From Hydractinia symbiolongicarpus (lineage: Eukaryota > Cnidaria > Hydrozoa > Anthoathecata > Hydractiniidae), in NCBI RefSeq assembly GCF_029227915.1, contig NC_079879.1, positions 21,840,501 to 21,904,500 of the forward strand: a DNA stretch of 64,000 nucleotides, read 5' to 3'. Within the stretch, counting starts at the first letter, position 1. Every line of letters begins with the position of its first letter. Positions 1 through 12,800 of the stretch are shown here, one piece after another. The notes under the pieces are model-generated. The model was not told where the DNA came from. It was given only the letters and a program-made list of their open reading frames with translations, and made no database searches. A program made the position numbers and the translations under genes.

Positions 1-175
1 GGAAAGTTATTGCTGTCCATTAATGCAACTTCATTTAGCAAGTGCTTGATGGACAGATCATCCCACCCTTCAACTGGAAGTTTTCCCTGAAAAAAAAAAC
101 CTTAAACTTTTCAAAAAACCACAAAACAAAAGACGCAGATGAATAAACTATCCGTGCTCATCACTAATATATTGC

Positions 176-262
176 TGCACGTAGTATAGTGGGTTCGTCT
201 GCGGCTCCCAGTTCTGGAGATCGCGGATCGAATCCCGCTCACTGCCAGGCAGTATGTTAGTG
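176..262 (+). repeat. tRNA-derived SINE head (pol III A and B boxes)
   Basis: An A-box-like stretch (TAGTATAGTGG, near 184-194) is followed at normal tRNA spacing by a B-box-like stretch (GGATCGAATCC, near 226-236). The arms do not pair as a functional tRNA, because the T stem is mismatched, so this is better read as the tRNA-like head of a SINE than as a tRNA gene. The 3' limit of the element was not found. Confidence 0.5.
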
Positions 263-2691
263 ATGAACAAAGTAGTTCTTCCACAATAGGGTAAATTTTC
301 TTGGCCGGGCTTTGTAAAAGAATTGTAGTTGCTTGAAGAACGTGTTTAACAGCTAGATGTATATGTCAGTGATATGAAGACATTGAAAATTATAAAAGTG
401 AGCTTATAAACAAGCTACAGAAAAGATAAAAACTTTATTGCAGCAGGTCAACCATGCAGTCAAAAATTTATTCTCATTTTACTTTTGAAGCCCTTAGAAA
501 CAACAGTTTTGTTATGTAAAAAAAAATTTATTTTTTTTTAAATAAAATTTAAGTCTACCACTCCATATCCCAATACAAAGCTTATCTTTGTTAATTAATT
601 CTCCCAAATTTTTGTAAAAAGATGCCTTCCTCTATTTCTAGTGACTGGATAGAAATACCTTTTATTTTCATGGGATTCTGCTGATGCCCATGTGCTTACA
701 TGGTTTATGTGCCTATGTGTTCCAGTGCTTTACGTGCCTTATGTGCTTTGCATGCTTATGTGTCTTACGTACTTATGTGCCTTACATGTTCTAGTACATT
801 ATGTGTCATAGTGTATTGCTTAACGTGGTTTAGTATTACATGTTCCTTTGTATTTTAGTTATATAAAATAAAAAATACAAACATATAAGAAAAAGTATGC
901 ATATATGAAGCAAATATTTTTTGCTTAGTTTAACTTTTCTTACATAATGTGTGTAAAATATCACAGAACAATTTATGGAAACATCATCATCCTGCCAGCT
1001 GGCAAGGCGAGACCAACTGTGATCATTAAAACACCTGAGTACCTCTATGTTGTAAACTACTCCTTATAAGAACATTCCTTATTTGTTTTTGTTTTTTGTT
1101 TTTAATATTTAGATACAATAAATTTACATGCATACCTGTTCCAGCAGTATTCTGATATTTTTTTCCAATACGCTTCGTGCCTCTTTACCTTGTTGCACAT
1201 AGCTATGCGGGACATATTTTTCTATTAGATCAAAATTAGCCCCATTCATTACCACTGTTCAAAAATGCTTGTTATTTTATAAATAATTATTTACACAAAC
1301 ATCTATAAACAAAGAATGAGATATTAAAAAAGTTTAGTAAAAAAATGCATGGAGAACACAATACATGGAGAAATAACACTGCATTGAATCAATAGTACAA
1401 TCGGTAGAGCAATCGCCTGGCAAGTAAGAGGTTGCCTGTTCAAGCTTCAATTATGATAAATGTATGGTCAAAAACATAATAAAAACCAAATTAAAAATAA
1501 AAATAAGAAAAAGACAAATGGAAAATGGAAAATAAAACAAGTTTTTTGTATATTTCTAAAAAAATGTCACTCAGAACTTATTTCCATACATGAAAAAATG
1601 CAACACATAGGCAACACGAAGAAAATTACTAAGATATTAGGAAAACACAAGTCTTTTAAGAAACTGTATAGAGATATGATTATTATTTTTTTTTTTAAAA
1701 ATATCACAATTAAAAACTATTTTTTTAATTTAAATTAAAAAAACACAACGTACAAAAATGTAGGTCAAAATAAGTATATATGCAAATATTTTTTTTTATT
1801 TCCAAAAAAAAAACATCATATTTATTCCTTATTTTATCTTTACTTTATCCCTTACAGCACTTTAAAGGTTTAGAATCAAAATAAATTCTTAACAATTAAT
1901 TGTCAGCAAACAATTCACAGGCAATAGATTTGCAGAAAAACTAAATGTATAGCAGAATAAAACTCAAATGCACTTAGAAATTAAACAACAACAAAAGGAA
2001 AAAATCATCTTGAAACCAACAGACATATTAACAAACACAACAGACACAAAAGCAGATTAGCTCTGTTAATTACATGCCTGTTTATGACTCAAGCGTATTG
2101 ACCAGAACACAAGAAAAAAATAAGTTTGTAATGACATTAATTTATATTAATTGACTATTAAGATGCATGACAAGTCTTCGAAAAAAATTAAAAATGTACT
2201 CATACAAAGCATTTGTTTGTTTTGTTTACAACAGGATCATGTGTAATAAGAAAAGTAAGAAAAGTAAGTAGTAAAAAAATAAGTAATAAGAAAACATATC
2301 ATCCTTTCAGCAACACAACAAGACATCTTTGATGTCATTACTTTTTAATATATATATATTATTTCATTTACTTCAAAATATTTTTAAATAGTTTCATTCT
2401 TTAAAAAACACAAAATATATAATGGATAATGCCAACACAATATAACAATTAAATTGCTTATAGCATAAAAATAAACATGAGAATAAATTAACCAAATTAA
2501 TGAATCGTCCCTGTTTTAAATATAGCCAGATTATCCAGATTATCTTCTAACGGAAAAGCCTGAACAATTATTTTAGTAACAACTCATAAAGCATGATAAA
2601 ACAGCAAAATTGATTCTAATTTTTTTTTACCTGTGTTTATTACGGCCAGTGGTAACCACAACATTTTCAAGTTGTGTTATTTCCGTTTTTA
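263..2691. other. AT-rich intergenic DNA
   Basis: Apart from the tRNA-like remnant at 1388-1455, this stretch is AT-rich with many A and T runs. A run of short TATGTGC/TACATG-type words near 690-850 looks like a decayed simple repeat. The 92-codon open frame at 1460-1738 is low-complexity lysine and asparagine and is not supported as a gene. Confidence 0.6.
1388..1455 (+). repeat. second tRNA-like remnant, possible SINE
   Basis: The stretch TAGTACAATCGGTAGAGCA resembles a tRNA D-arm with its A box, and GTTCAAGCTTC some 35 bases later resembles a B box. The acceptor stem is not recognisable. It is probably a decayed tRNA-derived element. It is unlike the copy near 176, so it may come from another family. 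Confidence 0.4.
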
Positions 2692-3699
2692 TTATTTTGA
2701 TTTACCTAAGCTTTGACGTATCATTTCTTCTAATGCTCGATTTCTGATATGTAAATTTGAAATTGGATACAAACATTGTGGACATAATTTCATACTTTGC
2801 ATGTTTTTGCATTTCTCACACATTAAATGGCCTTCTGGACACTGAAATACTTTGGATTGCGGGGTATAGTCAACTAGGCATATAGGACATTCTGACAAAG
2901 TTCTTGAGGTATTTGTACAGGTTTTGGAGACATCTGTTTCTTCCAAGTACATTGCTAATTCCTTCCGCAGTTCAATGCAAGCTTTATTATTCTTTGCTAG
3001 CTCATCATCAGCAGTGTCCAATTTTTTTCGAAGTGTGTTAACAGTTTTGTGGGCAGATTTCAACTTTTTTTCAGCACACTGCAATTTGTCAAGCTTTTCA
3101 AAAATCTCAGTTTCATATTTCTTTCTTTTTCCGCCTTTAGGAAAAGGATTATTCTTTTTCAGACTCATGATTAATCTTTGTATGACATAAAATCCATTTG
3201 TCAAAGCTACCTCCTCTGCCGTTAGACCAAACTGATTTTTTGTTGAAGGATCAGCTTTAAATTTAAACAACAACTTAAATACTTCTGGCTCACACTTTTG
3301 CTCCACAGCAGCATGCAAGGGTGTTTTCCCTTTACTACAAGTGATATTAGGGTTTGCGCCACTCAGCAACAATAATTTAACAAACTCGGCACCTCTTGGA
3401 CATGCCAGGTGGAGCAAAGGTATGCTCATACTGTTAGCTACATTAACATTACCACCAGCTTTAACTAATTCTTCGAAAACTTCAAATGACCCATTAGTGC
3501 AGGCAAGTAAGAGGGCATCATCTATATGTGCACCAGAATATACTAATTTCTTGACTATGTCTAACTTGCAATTTGATGTGACAGCAACTGCAAGTGGTGG
3601 TAGCGGACCAATACTTGCAACATTGACGTTATATCCTTCGTTAAGAGCATTAGTAACAGCTGAAAGACTGTTTGACTTCACAGCCTTTATGATATTCAT
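2692..3699 (-). CDS. ankyrin-repeat RING-finger protein, probable E3 ubiquitin ligase
   Basis: A 335-residue single-exon protein. Residues about 1-185 form degenerate ankyrin repeats (PLPPLAVAV, DDALLLACTNG, KTPLHAAVEQ and TAEEVALTNG are readable). Residues about 195-255 are charged and predicted to form a coiled coil. The C terminus carries a C3HC4 RING: C271, C274, C287, H291, C294, C297, C306 and C309. Ankyrin-RING proteins usually act as E3 ubiquitin ligases, with the ankyrin part binding substrate and the RING binding E2; that role is inferred here. The start is the first ATG of the frame and is preceded by AAAG. A near-perfect hairpin lies 44 bp upstream. No upstream coding exon was seen. 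Closest orthologue is unclear, so no symbol is given. Confidence 0.85.
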   Translation of the reverse strand: MNIIKAVKSNSLSAVTNALNEGYNVNVASIGPLPPLAVAVTSNCKLDIVKKLVYSGAHIDDALLLACTNGSFEVFEELVKAGGNVNVANSMSIPLLHLACPRGAEFVKLLLLSGANPNITCSKGKTPLHAAVEQKCEPEVFKLLFKFKADPSTKNQFGLTAEEVALTNGFYVIQRLIMSLKKNNPFPKGGKRKKYETEIFEKLDKLQCAEKKLKSAHKTVNTLRKKLDTADDELAKNNKACIELRKELAMYLEETDVSKTCTNTSRTLSECPICLVDYTPQSKVFQCPEGHLMCEKCKNMQSMKLCPQCLYPISNLHIRNRALEEMIRQSLGKSK

Positions 3700-3742
3700 T
3701 TTTCTTTAAACTAAAAGTAAAAAAGATATTGGGTATTAACGC

Positions 3743-3793
3743 ATCTTAATACAATTTCTATATCCAGCATGGATGTAGAAATTGTATTAAGAT
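3743..3793. repeat. 24-bp inverted repeat (hairpin) upstream of the ankyrin-RING gene
   Basis: The left arm 3743-3766 and right arm 3770-3793 are complementary over 24 bp with one mismatch (a G-T wobble in RNA) and only three bases between them. It sits 44 bp upstream of the start codon of the ankyrin-RING gene, in its promoter or 5' UTR. The nearly absent loop argues against an ordinary pre-miRNA. It could be the core of a small palindromic transposon or a structured 5' UTR. Confidence 0.8.
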
Positions 3794-6700
3794 TTATGGA
3801 CAGAGAAAACAATTAAAAAAAATTAACAGATACTAAAAACAATCTTCAATTCTGTTAACAATTTTTAAAAAATGACAGTCCTTCGCTATTTCTTGAACTT
3901 GCTAAGCAGAATCGTTTATCAAATGTTCTGCTGTATATATATCAAGTTCAATTAGGCAGATATGCAGGCTGGGTAAAGAAAGTATAAAATGCGCTAGTCA
4001 CAGTTTCTACGATGTCTGAATTATAGAAAAATCAAAGTGACAAACTGCAACAGCAAGAAGATTAAAAATCACTATAGGTAAAATTTGGTAAATATAATAG
4101 AATAATAGTTTTGAAAATTATTAATAAGCACATCTATATAAAGTTACAGTGTTTAGTTTGAAATGATGAAATTACAGCCATATGAAGCTTAAAATTCAGT
4201 ATCATTCTAAAATAATAGTTAAGATTAGTTACAATGGAAAGCAAAAGATATATAAAGTCCATACGTAGACATAAGATGCTACATCACATTATAACGCAGG
4301 TTCATACCTAATATTTTTCAGTTTTAAAGCTTATACCTTCAACTTAAAAATTAATTTATATGAAATTTTGTATTACCTTTTTTGTAAAATTTTATACATT
4401 TACTTGAATAATGCTTTGTTGGTTTATTTTCTAATGAATTAGAGCAACCATTTTACCTTTCAACCTCTTTCAGATGATTCCGCTCACTTGCAGCAATTGC
4501 ATACAAGACTGGCATAGTGATAACGAAAGTGAAGTGTTTATGATTGAGAAAAATTATTGAATGAGCAAACAGACGAAAAAATGATTTCTTACAATGTCAG
4601 TTAAAATGGAATTACCAATTGGGATTGAGATAAATTTTATATTTACAAGTTATATATTAAATCAATAAGTTGTTAGTTTTACAAAGTAATAAAATTAAAT
4701 ATATTACAAGTTTATGTTCCTAACCTGGACATTCCTTTATGGAATTTGCAGCAGTACTTCATGGTTGCTATACCACAATATTACACATTTTCACATAGTA
4801 TATTTTTTCACAAACCAATGAATTTTTATGAATTAATTTGCTGTTTAGCTGTTGGCATTGTTGATTGACAGTCTGTGAAAATGGCTGATGTGGAGTGGCA
4901 ACAAAATGGTGGATATGGAGGAGTTGAAGTTAACAATATATAGGAGTGTTGTTGTTGAAGTGCAATGAAAGTTGTGTACATGGTGACCACTGAAAATTAA
5001 AATGTAAATTCCAGGACATTCAGGATTTTCCAGGACAAAATTGTTTGATATTCCAGGACAATTCTGGGAGATATCGTCATAAGCAATTCTTTGAGATGCA
5101 TGCAATGCAATCTAGAAACATTTGTGTGATCGCTATAAGCCAAATATGTTGCAGGATTTCACGAAACTCGTTTTTAACCCTGGAGTTCTGTGGTTGCATA
5201 TTGTGCAAGCCTTAAAGTTTGCCCTGATATTTCCGAAGAAGGAATTATTTTCTCATTTGTAAGATATACTGATTTAATAATAAAATCTGATGCTAGGGGA
5301 CATTAAAAATCATTTGACTGCTTGAGGATGACATTTTGAAAAAAATACACTGAAATAATCAGTGATCTTTGAAACAAAAGGGGCCACATTTCAATAGATT
5401 CTGCGCAATAGTTTTTTTTGCTATGTTACCATTAAGCAACAACGTCAAATTTTTAGTTCTAAGAATATAATCGATTTAATCTAAGAATGAGATTACAGTG
5501 AGTGAATTGTATAGCTACATTAACTTTACTTAACCCTGGATCTATATTTCTTCACATGATGAAATTGGAGTTGCTGGAACCTTTCATTAATCTCAACAAT
5601 ATTTGAATGCTATAATGGTAATTCTCTGAGAAATTTTAGGACTAAAAGAAAAACTTAGATTCAATAAAAAATTAACATTTTCAATTTCTTGTCAAAATTC
5701 CAGGAATTTCCAGGACTGTGGTGTGTAGGAGTGTCGAATTGCACAGGATATGCACATTTAAGTTGTTTGCATTTTGGAGTTAGTGAGCATGCATGTCTAG
5801 ATTTTAAGGATCTCTTTTTCTTTTTGTTCTGGTAACAGTGGGGGTGTAGTAGCTGTTGCTGGACTGATAGTGGAAGTGAAAATTGTTGTTGCAGTGATTC
5901 TGCTGACGCCGGTTGTTGTTTGTGTGATGGTTGTGGTGGAAGAGACTCCTGGTGATATGGTTGCAGATGTCATGTCTTCCTTGCAGGTATGTTTTGTTGG
6001 CAGCCTAAAGCTATTGCCAGGTCCCTCTTTATGTGGCTCACTGATAAATAAATTCCTAAAATGAAAGAAACATAGTACAGAGACCTATAATAGCTAAACA
6101 TAGTTTTAACAAAGCAAGAACTTGTATGGACCTTGATATACTGGACAAGGTAATTTAGAAAAATTCGTGATTACCTGAAGGATATTTGTAATGTCTTCTT
6201 ACTCAATCACGAGGACAGCTTACAGTGTTTGTTTAACTGTACTACATTTGTGTTCTCCCACTTTTTTACATCATTTTCGTCATTTCTAACATCTATTAAC
6301 TTTGCCTGAATTTTTGACAGAAAGTGATCAATTATCAATTACTTTTCTGAGCATCACTTCCAAACTCTGGAAACTATAATAATTAATAAAGTCAGAACAA
6401 CAAATTATAATACCATTCAATCATTTGAAATGCTTATAGCCTCTTTTTCGATTAACCCTGTTAAAATCATTTATAAGAAAAGTATTTTGATCAGAAACAA
6501 ATAAAAAAAATTAATGATTACTGCTGCTTGCTTTTAATATACTAATTTATATTTTCTCTATATTTCTTTCTGGTGCCTGTTGTTTTGTTTTTATTTTATT
6601 TTTATTTTTGTTTTTCTTCTCCTCAGCATATTCTTCTGGGGCTATGTTTTCAAGTTCATCTGTTTCTACTTTGAAGAGTCTTGGATTTTACGATTGAAAT

Positions 6701-7810
6701 ATGTTTTTTTTCTCAAAACATATTTTAAGTCTAGAATTTATAACATAAATACTACAATTTAAATAAAGATAACACAGTGTTTTATCATAGAAAAGCTTAG
6801 CATCTAAACATATCAATAATTATTGGTAGGTAACATTGGTTCATTTTATTGCAAAAAATAATTTAACATATACGAAGATATTATCTCTACCATTGATTTA
6901 TTTTGTCAAAATACATGGTATAACACATGAAACTGACAAACAGCCAGGGAAGGAAATCAGGTCTGATATTTAAGACTTAAAGGGATCCCGAGGTATAAAT
7001 GTTGGGCTTATTATAGAGCTTCAAAAGTTGGTTAACAAGTCTTTTTAATTTTTTTAAAAAGCTTTTTTCATTCAAGATATTCACATTTAAAGTATTTTAG
7101 ATTTAATTATGTTGCATAAAGTATGATGTCATATTGAAGTAATAACAAATTTTGACATTTTCAGTCATCAGCAATTTAAGACCAGTAAAGGCATGTGCAT
7201 TCAAACTTTATCAATGGATATTTATTATAAGGCATATTATAAGGTAAATTGATTAACAAGTTTTTTGACAAAATAACACTTGTTTGCTCGTCCCAGGCCT
7301 CCTAATTTTTTGCTGACGACCCAATAACTTGGGATCTGTAACTTGGTTTGCAATAAAATTTTCTGGGTAAGCTTGTATAGGCCCCATACTCACAAAATTT
7401 AATTGCAAACTGACATGTAGATTAGACTGAACAAGGAAGAAAGAACTTCGGAAGTATGTCGCTGGCTCTTCAGCAAAATGTGGAATCATTTTCAAAGTTT
7501 CGGATTGCCCATTACAGGATAATGCTTATATAATCCCGTTCAGAATTTCTCTGAGCAAATGAATTGCATACTCATATAGAGGAATACTTGGTTAACCTTA
7601 AAAAAAAACGAATGAGATATGTGAGTCCACAGTTTGGAAATTTCCGTGGTCGTTAAAGTCAATCAAAAAGTCAAAAAATCAACATGGTCTCATTGCCAAT
7701 GGATTAATAAGCTGATAATTTTCCAGCAACAACTAAAGCTAAGTATTATACTCGTGTTAAAATTACTACTATATACATTCCTCGCTGGCTATCTCAGCTA
7801 ATACTCTGAA
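3794..7810. other. intergenic DNA without recognisable genes
   Basis: No open frame here resembles a known protein. Short AATTCCAGGA-type words recur near 5007-5070 and 5697-5720 and again near 19440-19490, suggesting decayed copies of one repeat. The 80-codon minus frame at 7253-7495 shows no recognisable motif. Confidence 0.5.
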
Positions 7811-9371
7811 TCATTCTTTGATTTGGAGTTCTTTTTTCTGTTTTTTAGTCTCGGGGATATAGCTTTTGCATATTGGTTTTATACTTTCAATTGGTGTTGT
7901 TCTATAATGACACACACTTTGATGCTGGTTGTCTCACACTAATATATGTGCTTCTGAAGATATTGAACTCAGAGTGAATGCTCTCCTCGCCTTGTTCACA
8001 ATACAATCCCAAACCAATCTTCCATTTTGAAATAAAATCTACAACGTGATTTACCAGCATGTGTAGTTTTGGTGTAACAGATTCAACTGGGAAAGTTTTC
8101 CTCGAGAAACTCATCAAAGTTTTGATAGACGTGTCTGAAACAAAATCTTGTAAAATTGACAGGAGTATTTACAAAAGATCGAAAACCCAAAGCTGGCAAA
8201 AATTATTCCCTGTTCAAAAATTGTTCATAGTAAAAAATTTTCATTTTAAAATAAATAGCATAACACACACCTGATTGTCACAAGACTGATATTTAGGCAC
8301 CAAGACTCACATGGTGTTTTTCACAGAATTCATCAAGTTGTGACATTTTGAATAGTAATTAAAAAGGAGCTTGAATTGTACATAGCTGAATGGATTCTCA
8401 GTGTATATCAGTATCGCGAAATCCCAAATTCACTACCAAGATAGGAATGCTGTTGTATAATTCTAGTATATTTTTCACCTATTGAAAAAATTTCTTAGAA
8501 TGTATGAACAAGGAGATTGGAATCACGTAAACGTATTTTGCAAAATTAATTTTTTTGTAAAAATTTTGTATAGTCACTCGAAACACCAATTTACCTTTAA
8601 CATTTTATGTACGTCTTTACCAATAAGGGATTTTGTATGATATGCTTGATTTTCATCGCCTATTTGTTTCAATCTTGTGTCTAATGATTTCCCCAAAATT
8701 TTTTTCCTCCAATTCATCAATTTGTGCCAACTGAAATAATGAAGAAAAAAATAATCATCATACTTTATTTGAATTTTCCTCAGTGTGATTTTGTTTAAAA
8801 TATATTATAATAATTATTACTGACAATGCATGTTTTGTAGTGGCAAACCCCAGAATAGTTTTAAACAGCTTGAAGATTTTTTCCACTGGAAAAATTTGTA
8901 TAATTACATAATTTAAGTGTAAGATTGAAACCCTGCCCTATGATAGAAGTAAATTACCTTTTCTCTCATTTTATCATTCCAGCGTTTTATTCTTGGATGA
9001 TAGATGCTTATTATCTCCTCTTCTTTTTCAGGTTTTGTTATTATGTTCGTGGTAATGGCTACGTGAACAAGATTAATTTTGTTGTGGTAATCTGAACAAG
9101 ATATTCCAAGTCCCGTATTTTAATTTGTGTCGCCACATATGACTGAAAGCTTCCATCTGTCATTGTTTTGTTTTTGATTGCAGCACTGCCTGCTATCTTG
9201 AAATCCAAGAGGTGACATTATGTCTTCCAGCATATTAAAAAATTTCAAATATGTTCCCAAAGAAATGTGTATTGTTGGTAGTTCTATCTGGAGAGAAAAA
9301 ATAAGTAAAAGTTATTTTTGCATTTTAACTTCCTTTAGTCAAATTGAAATTACTAACTTGATCAAGAAGTA

Positions 9372-9968
9372 CCTTATTCCATGAAATTAACGAGTCATGA
9401 AATTAATGCGGCAAAATTCACGTTAACTTAATGACTGTTAATTAAATGCAGTTTTAATTTCAAAACTGGTAATTTCATGATTCCTTAATTAAAATACTGT
9501 TAATTTAGAACTTTTTTACAATATACGAAAGCCTAAAAAATATAAAAATACAATTTTTTTTAAAAATTTTCCTTCTCATCGGATGTTAGGTCAACGGTGT
9601 TCTAGTTTTCAGCAATCTTTTTTAAAATAGCTTTTGTGTAATCATCATACTCTGATTCAAGTGGAAAATTAACTTTTCTTTAAAGTTTTAAATTTTCAAC
9701 ATTGTCTCGAAAACTTTTATTTCGATTTCCAAACTGCCTTGTAGGAGACCGCCTCACAACCCTGGATTCGACTGTTGCCGTAATTTTTGCTTCGTGTGAT
9801 ATTGCATATTCTCAAACTCACGTTAATTAAATACATTTTAAAAACACCCTTGCTCAACCGCATTAATTTAATGCCTTTTTCAAAGTTATTTCATTGAACC
9901 GCGTTAATTTCATGACCGTTAATTTAATTTGCGTTAATTTCTTGACTCGTTAATTTCTTGGAATAAGG
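9372..9968. mobile_element. 597-bp MITE with TA target duplication, inserted in the transposase pseudogene
   Basis: Terminal inverted repeats begin CCTTATTCCA and match over about 38 bp with a few mismatches. They are flanked by TA on both sides (9370-9371 and 9969-9970), as for Tc1/mariner-type elements. Both arms are made of repeated ATTAACG/ATTTCATGA words. On the minus strand the open frame of the host exon runs into the TIR, which contributes its last residues, so the insertion breaks the exon. Confidence 0.8.
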
Positions 9969-10688
9969 TATGTTACACATAGCGTTGTCAATAACATTAT
10001 TGAAGTTTTTTGCATTACTTATGTTGCCACCAGCATTTCGAAATCTTGTTAGGTCACTTTTCAGTGATTCCAAGGTTCGTTTTTTGATTGTTCCTCTTTT
10101 TGATAGAGGTGTTTTCATATCCTTTGATGTTATTTCACAAAGAGGCAGCAATGACTACCTGTAAAATATTTAATTGAAATATTGATTAATTGCAACATCA
10201 TTTAGAATGATATTTTTTTGTTTTTGTTTTTTTGGAAAGTTACATACCACTTACACCAGTTATTCCATATATCACACACAAAAATTTGTAGTCACCAAAC
10301 ATTAATACCCTGATATTCTTTGTCTAAAAAATATTTTTTCTTATTGATACGTACTATTTTGTAACTCACCTGTTTGTAGTAATGTTTGTAGTAAATCTAT
10401 TTGATCACTGAATCGCAACAAACCTAGTTTCAAGTTTATCCTAAAGTCTTTTGCCCCAAAAATAGTAAACACAACTGTGTTTCCTCTGCTATTTGGATGA
10501 AGTGTGTTACAACATTGGTAGGACATTTTAAATGATCTCCCTCCATGGTCGATCGAATTTTGATAGGTGCTTTTTTCAACAAACTAAGAATGTCTAAATG
10601 AAATTGTGTTACATATGTGTTACTTGGAATGGTACATTTATACAATTTTTAATGTTGTAAGTTTGTGAATTGAATGTCAGTCTGATAA

Positions 10689-11053
10689 GGGAGCGTTCAC
10701 ATATTATGTAATCAATTTTTTGCCTATTTTCTACTCCCCCTCCCCCATTTAATCAGTCATCATCATTGCCCCTCCTCCCAAAATTACGTCATCATCTACT
10801 TGACCCCCCCCAAAAAAATCCGTAAAGAATTAGTTTATGAATGAAAACAAACACTGTTTGTCTTATCAGACCCTACAAAAGTTTTAAATATTTACAGTTT
10901 TATATTTTACTTATATATTTTTTACACTGATAAAATATGCTGCTAATTTTTTTTTATTTGCTTATCCCATCGACCCCTCTCCCATGATCAAGCATAAGCA
11001 ATTTCGATGAACCCCCTCCCCCCTACTTGATTACGTAATATGTGAACGCTCCC
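10689..11053. mobile_element. 365-bp MITE, PIF/Harbinger type
   Basis: The ends are inverted repeats starting GGGAGCGTTCACATATTA and ending with the complement, with one mismatch over about 26 bp. The flanks are TAA on both sides (10686-10688 and 11054-11056), the 3-bp TAA/TTA duplication typical of PIF/Harbinger elements. The interior contains C-rich tracts (CCCCCTCCCCC-like). It lies in a probable intron of the transposase pseudogene. Confidence 0.8.
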
Positions 11054-12800
11054 TAATTTGATAAGTTTACCATTTTACAGTTTAATAGCCAAAAGCAACT
11101 TCCTACATATTAAAAGTTTCAACTTACTCCAGTGCATCAAGATAATACACAATATGTGTAACAAGATCAATAACATAACTCCATGGTGCATCCTCAAAAG
11201 AAAATTTCCCTTTTTGTCCTTTGGAAACTGGAAGTTTATCATTTTAACTGCTATATCTTCACCAGTCCATTTTTTTCGCTATTTTTCGTTATTTTGATTG
11301 ACAGACAACGTTTATTTTCAATGATTTTAGCCAACTGTAATTTAACACAGAAAAAGAAAACCAAATTTCTTGATAAATTTATATAATATTTTGCATTTTT
11401 ACCAATGTTTCAGCACCACCACCTGAATTACCAAACAATAGCAAAATTATGTGCTTATTGTATTATAGTTGTATGACTTAAAAGTTTCCAGTTGAAACTT
11501 TTGTGGGTACACCTTTTGCTGTATACATGTTATATAAATTCGTTTCTTTAAGTTATGTTTTGTTTTAAGTTAGCTTTATTAACAGTACCGTTAATTTGCA
11601 AAAATTAGTCTTTGCAATAATTTACAACTCTGTTTGTGTATGAGTATACAATGTTAACTAACTGAGTAAAATTTTGGTAACCTCTACAGGTTAACAAAAT
11701 TTAAATAAGCTGAAGTTGGCCTAGGATGGATTTGTTGTGTTTTTGAACAGTTCTTTTACTTAATTCTGTTTTGTTTTTTTTAGCTTTTGGAGTTGATGTC
11801 AAGACCAAGGGCTATAACAAAAGTATTATTATATAAATGTAATCGTTTTTAAGATGAACTAATATGTGACGTTCAATTGAAATAATGTTGTTCTTACTCT
11901 TGATCCACCAGTTATGAACTTAATGCCAGGATTTGATAATGTTGATTTTGCCATTTTTATTTTGATCACATGGAGAGTAGCTTTTTTAAATTCTTTTGGG
12001 ATATAATTTTCTTTGTTTATTTTAAAAACATCACTCAATAGTGGTGACTTTTGCCCAATACACGTCTTCGCAATATTCCTCGGGTTTGAAAACTTCACCA
12101 CATTTTTCACAAGCAGTTTTCAAACTACTTATTTAATGGGATATGGTTTGAGAGCTTGTAATGAATTCTGGAGTCACCAGAGTGGAGCAAACAGGACAAT
12201 TAGTACTCTCAAGAGGTCGACCCTCCACTGTTGGTATAAAGCATTTGAAGGAAAAGCTAAGTTGACATTTGGTCAAAAGCACAGAATTCTGCATTAAATT
12301 TTCACATAACTGGCATATGCATAAATTAAGGTTTTCATTGAATTTTTTTATCAACACGACTGTTTTACCTAACTTTTCATGAATTTTTGATGTCTCAATT
12401 CTGGTCCAGTGTAAATTTGTGACACTATAACGTCCTGTGGACATCCATTTTCCAGGCTTTCACCCTTTTTTCATTTAATTTTGTTTTCGCATAAATTGCA
12501 ATTTTGCTCACTTTGCTCCGTCCATTTGAACAACTCTAAGTTACTTGTGCTTTTTCTATGGTCCAATTGTCCAAGTCTGGAGTAGAACTTCATACAGATT
12601 TTGGTTGGGTCGAGGGCCTCAGTGTCATTTTCAATGTTTATGAACAAATGTTGCTGCATTCTCCTACTGACCTTATGGTTTAAGACCTTGAACGTATTGT
12701 TCTTCTTTTTCGAGAGAAGAAATCCACATATTCGACATAGTTTGTCTAATTTACAGATGTGTTTGTCTAAACAGTACAGTTAGCGGCTGCACTGCGTTTA

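Larger units (their letters stand above)
7811..12800 (-). pseudogene. decayed multi-exon RAG1-like / N-RAG-type DDE transposase
   Basis: Read on the minus strand, ordered fragments fit one transposase-like protein. Near 12740 is KLDKLCRICG, a zinc-knuckle pair; near 12300-12190 a RING-like set (CQLCENLM, then CPVCSTLV); near 12110 CEKCGEVF; near 11960 LHVIKIKMAKSTL followed by FITGGSR; 10645-10360 part of the core domain; 10151-9975 another exon; near 9285 LPTIHISLG; near 8650 DVHKMLK just before a GT donor; and 8117-7905 SVTPKLHMLVNHV and GLYCEQGEESIH, which resembles the final catalytic-glutamate region of RAG1/Transib-type nucleases. The tail ends at a TGA at 7811-7813. Frameshifts near 12450, 12030 and 10525, an in-frame stop before the first fragment, and a MITE in one exon make it nonfunctional. 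The family assignment is from memory of motif order and is less certain than the transposase call. Confidence 0.65.

Noticed and set aside
176-262. functional tRNA gene
   Set aside because: A and B boxes are present but the T stem and acceptor stem do not pair.
1460-1738. 92-codon plus open frame
   Set aside because: Low-complexity lysine/asparagine-rich translation of A-rich DNA, with no motif.
7253-7495. 80-codon minus open frame next to the transposase fossil
   Set aside because: It lies after the stop of the fossil and shows no motif.
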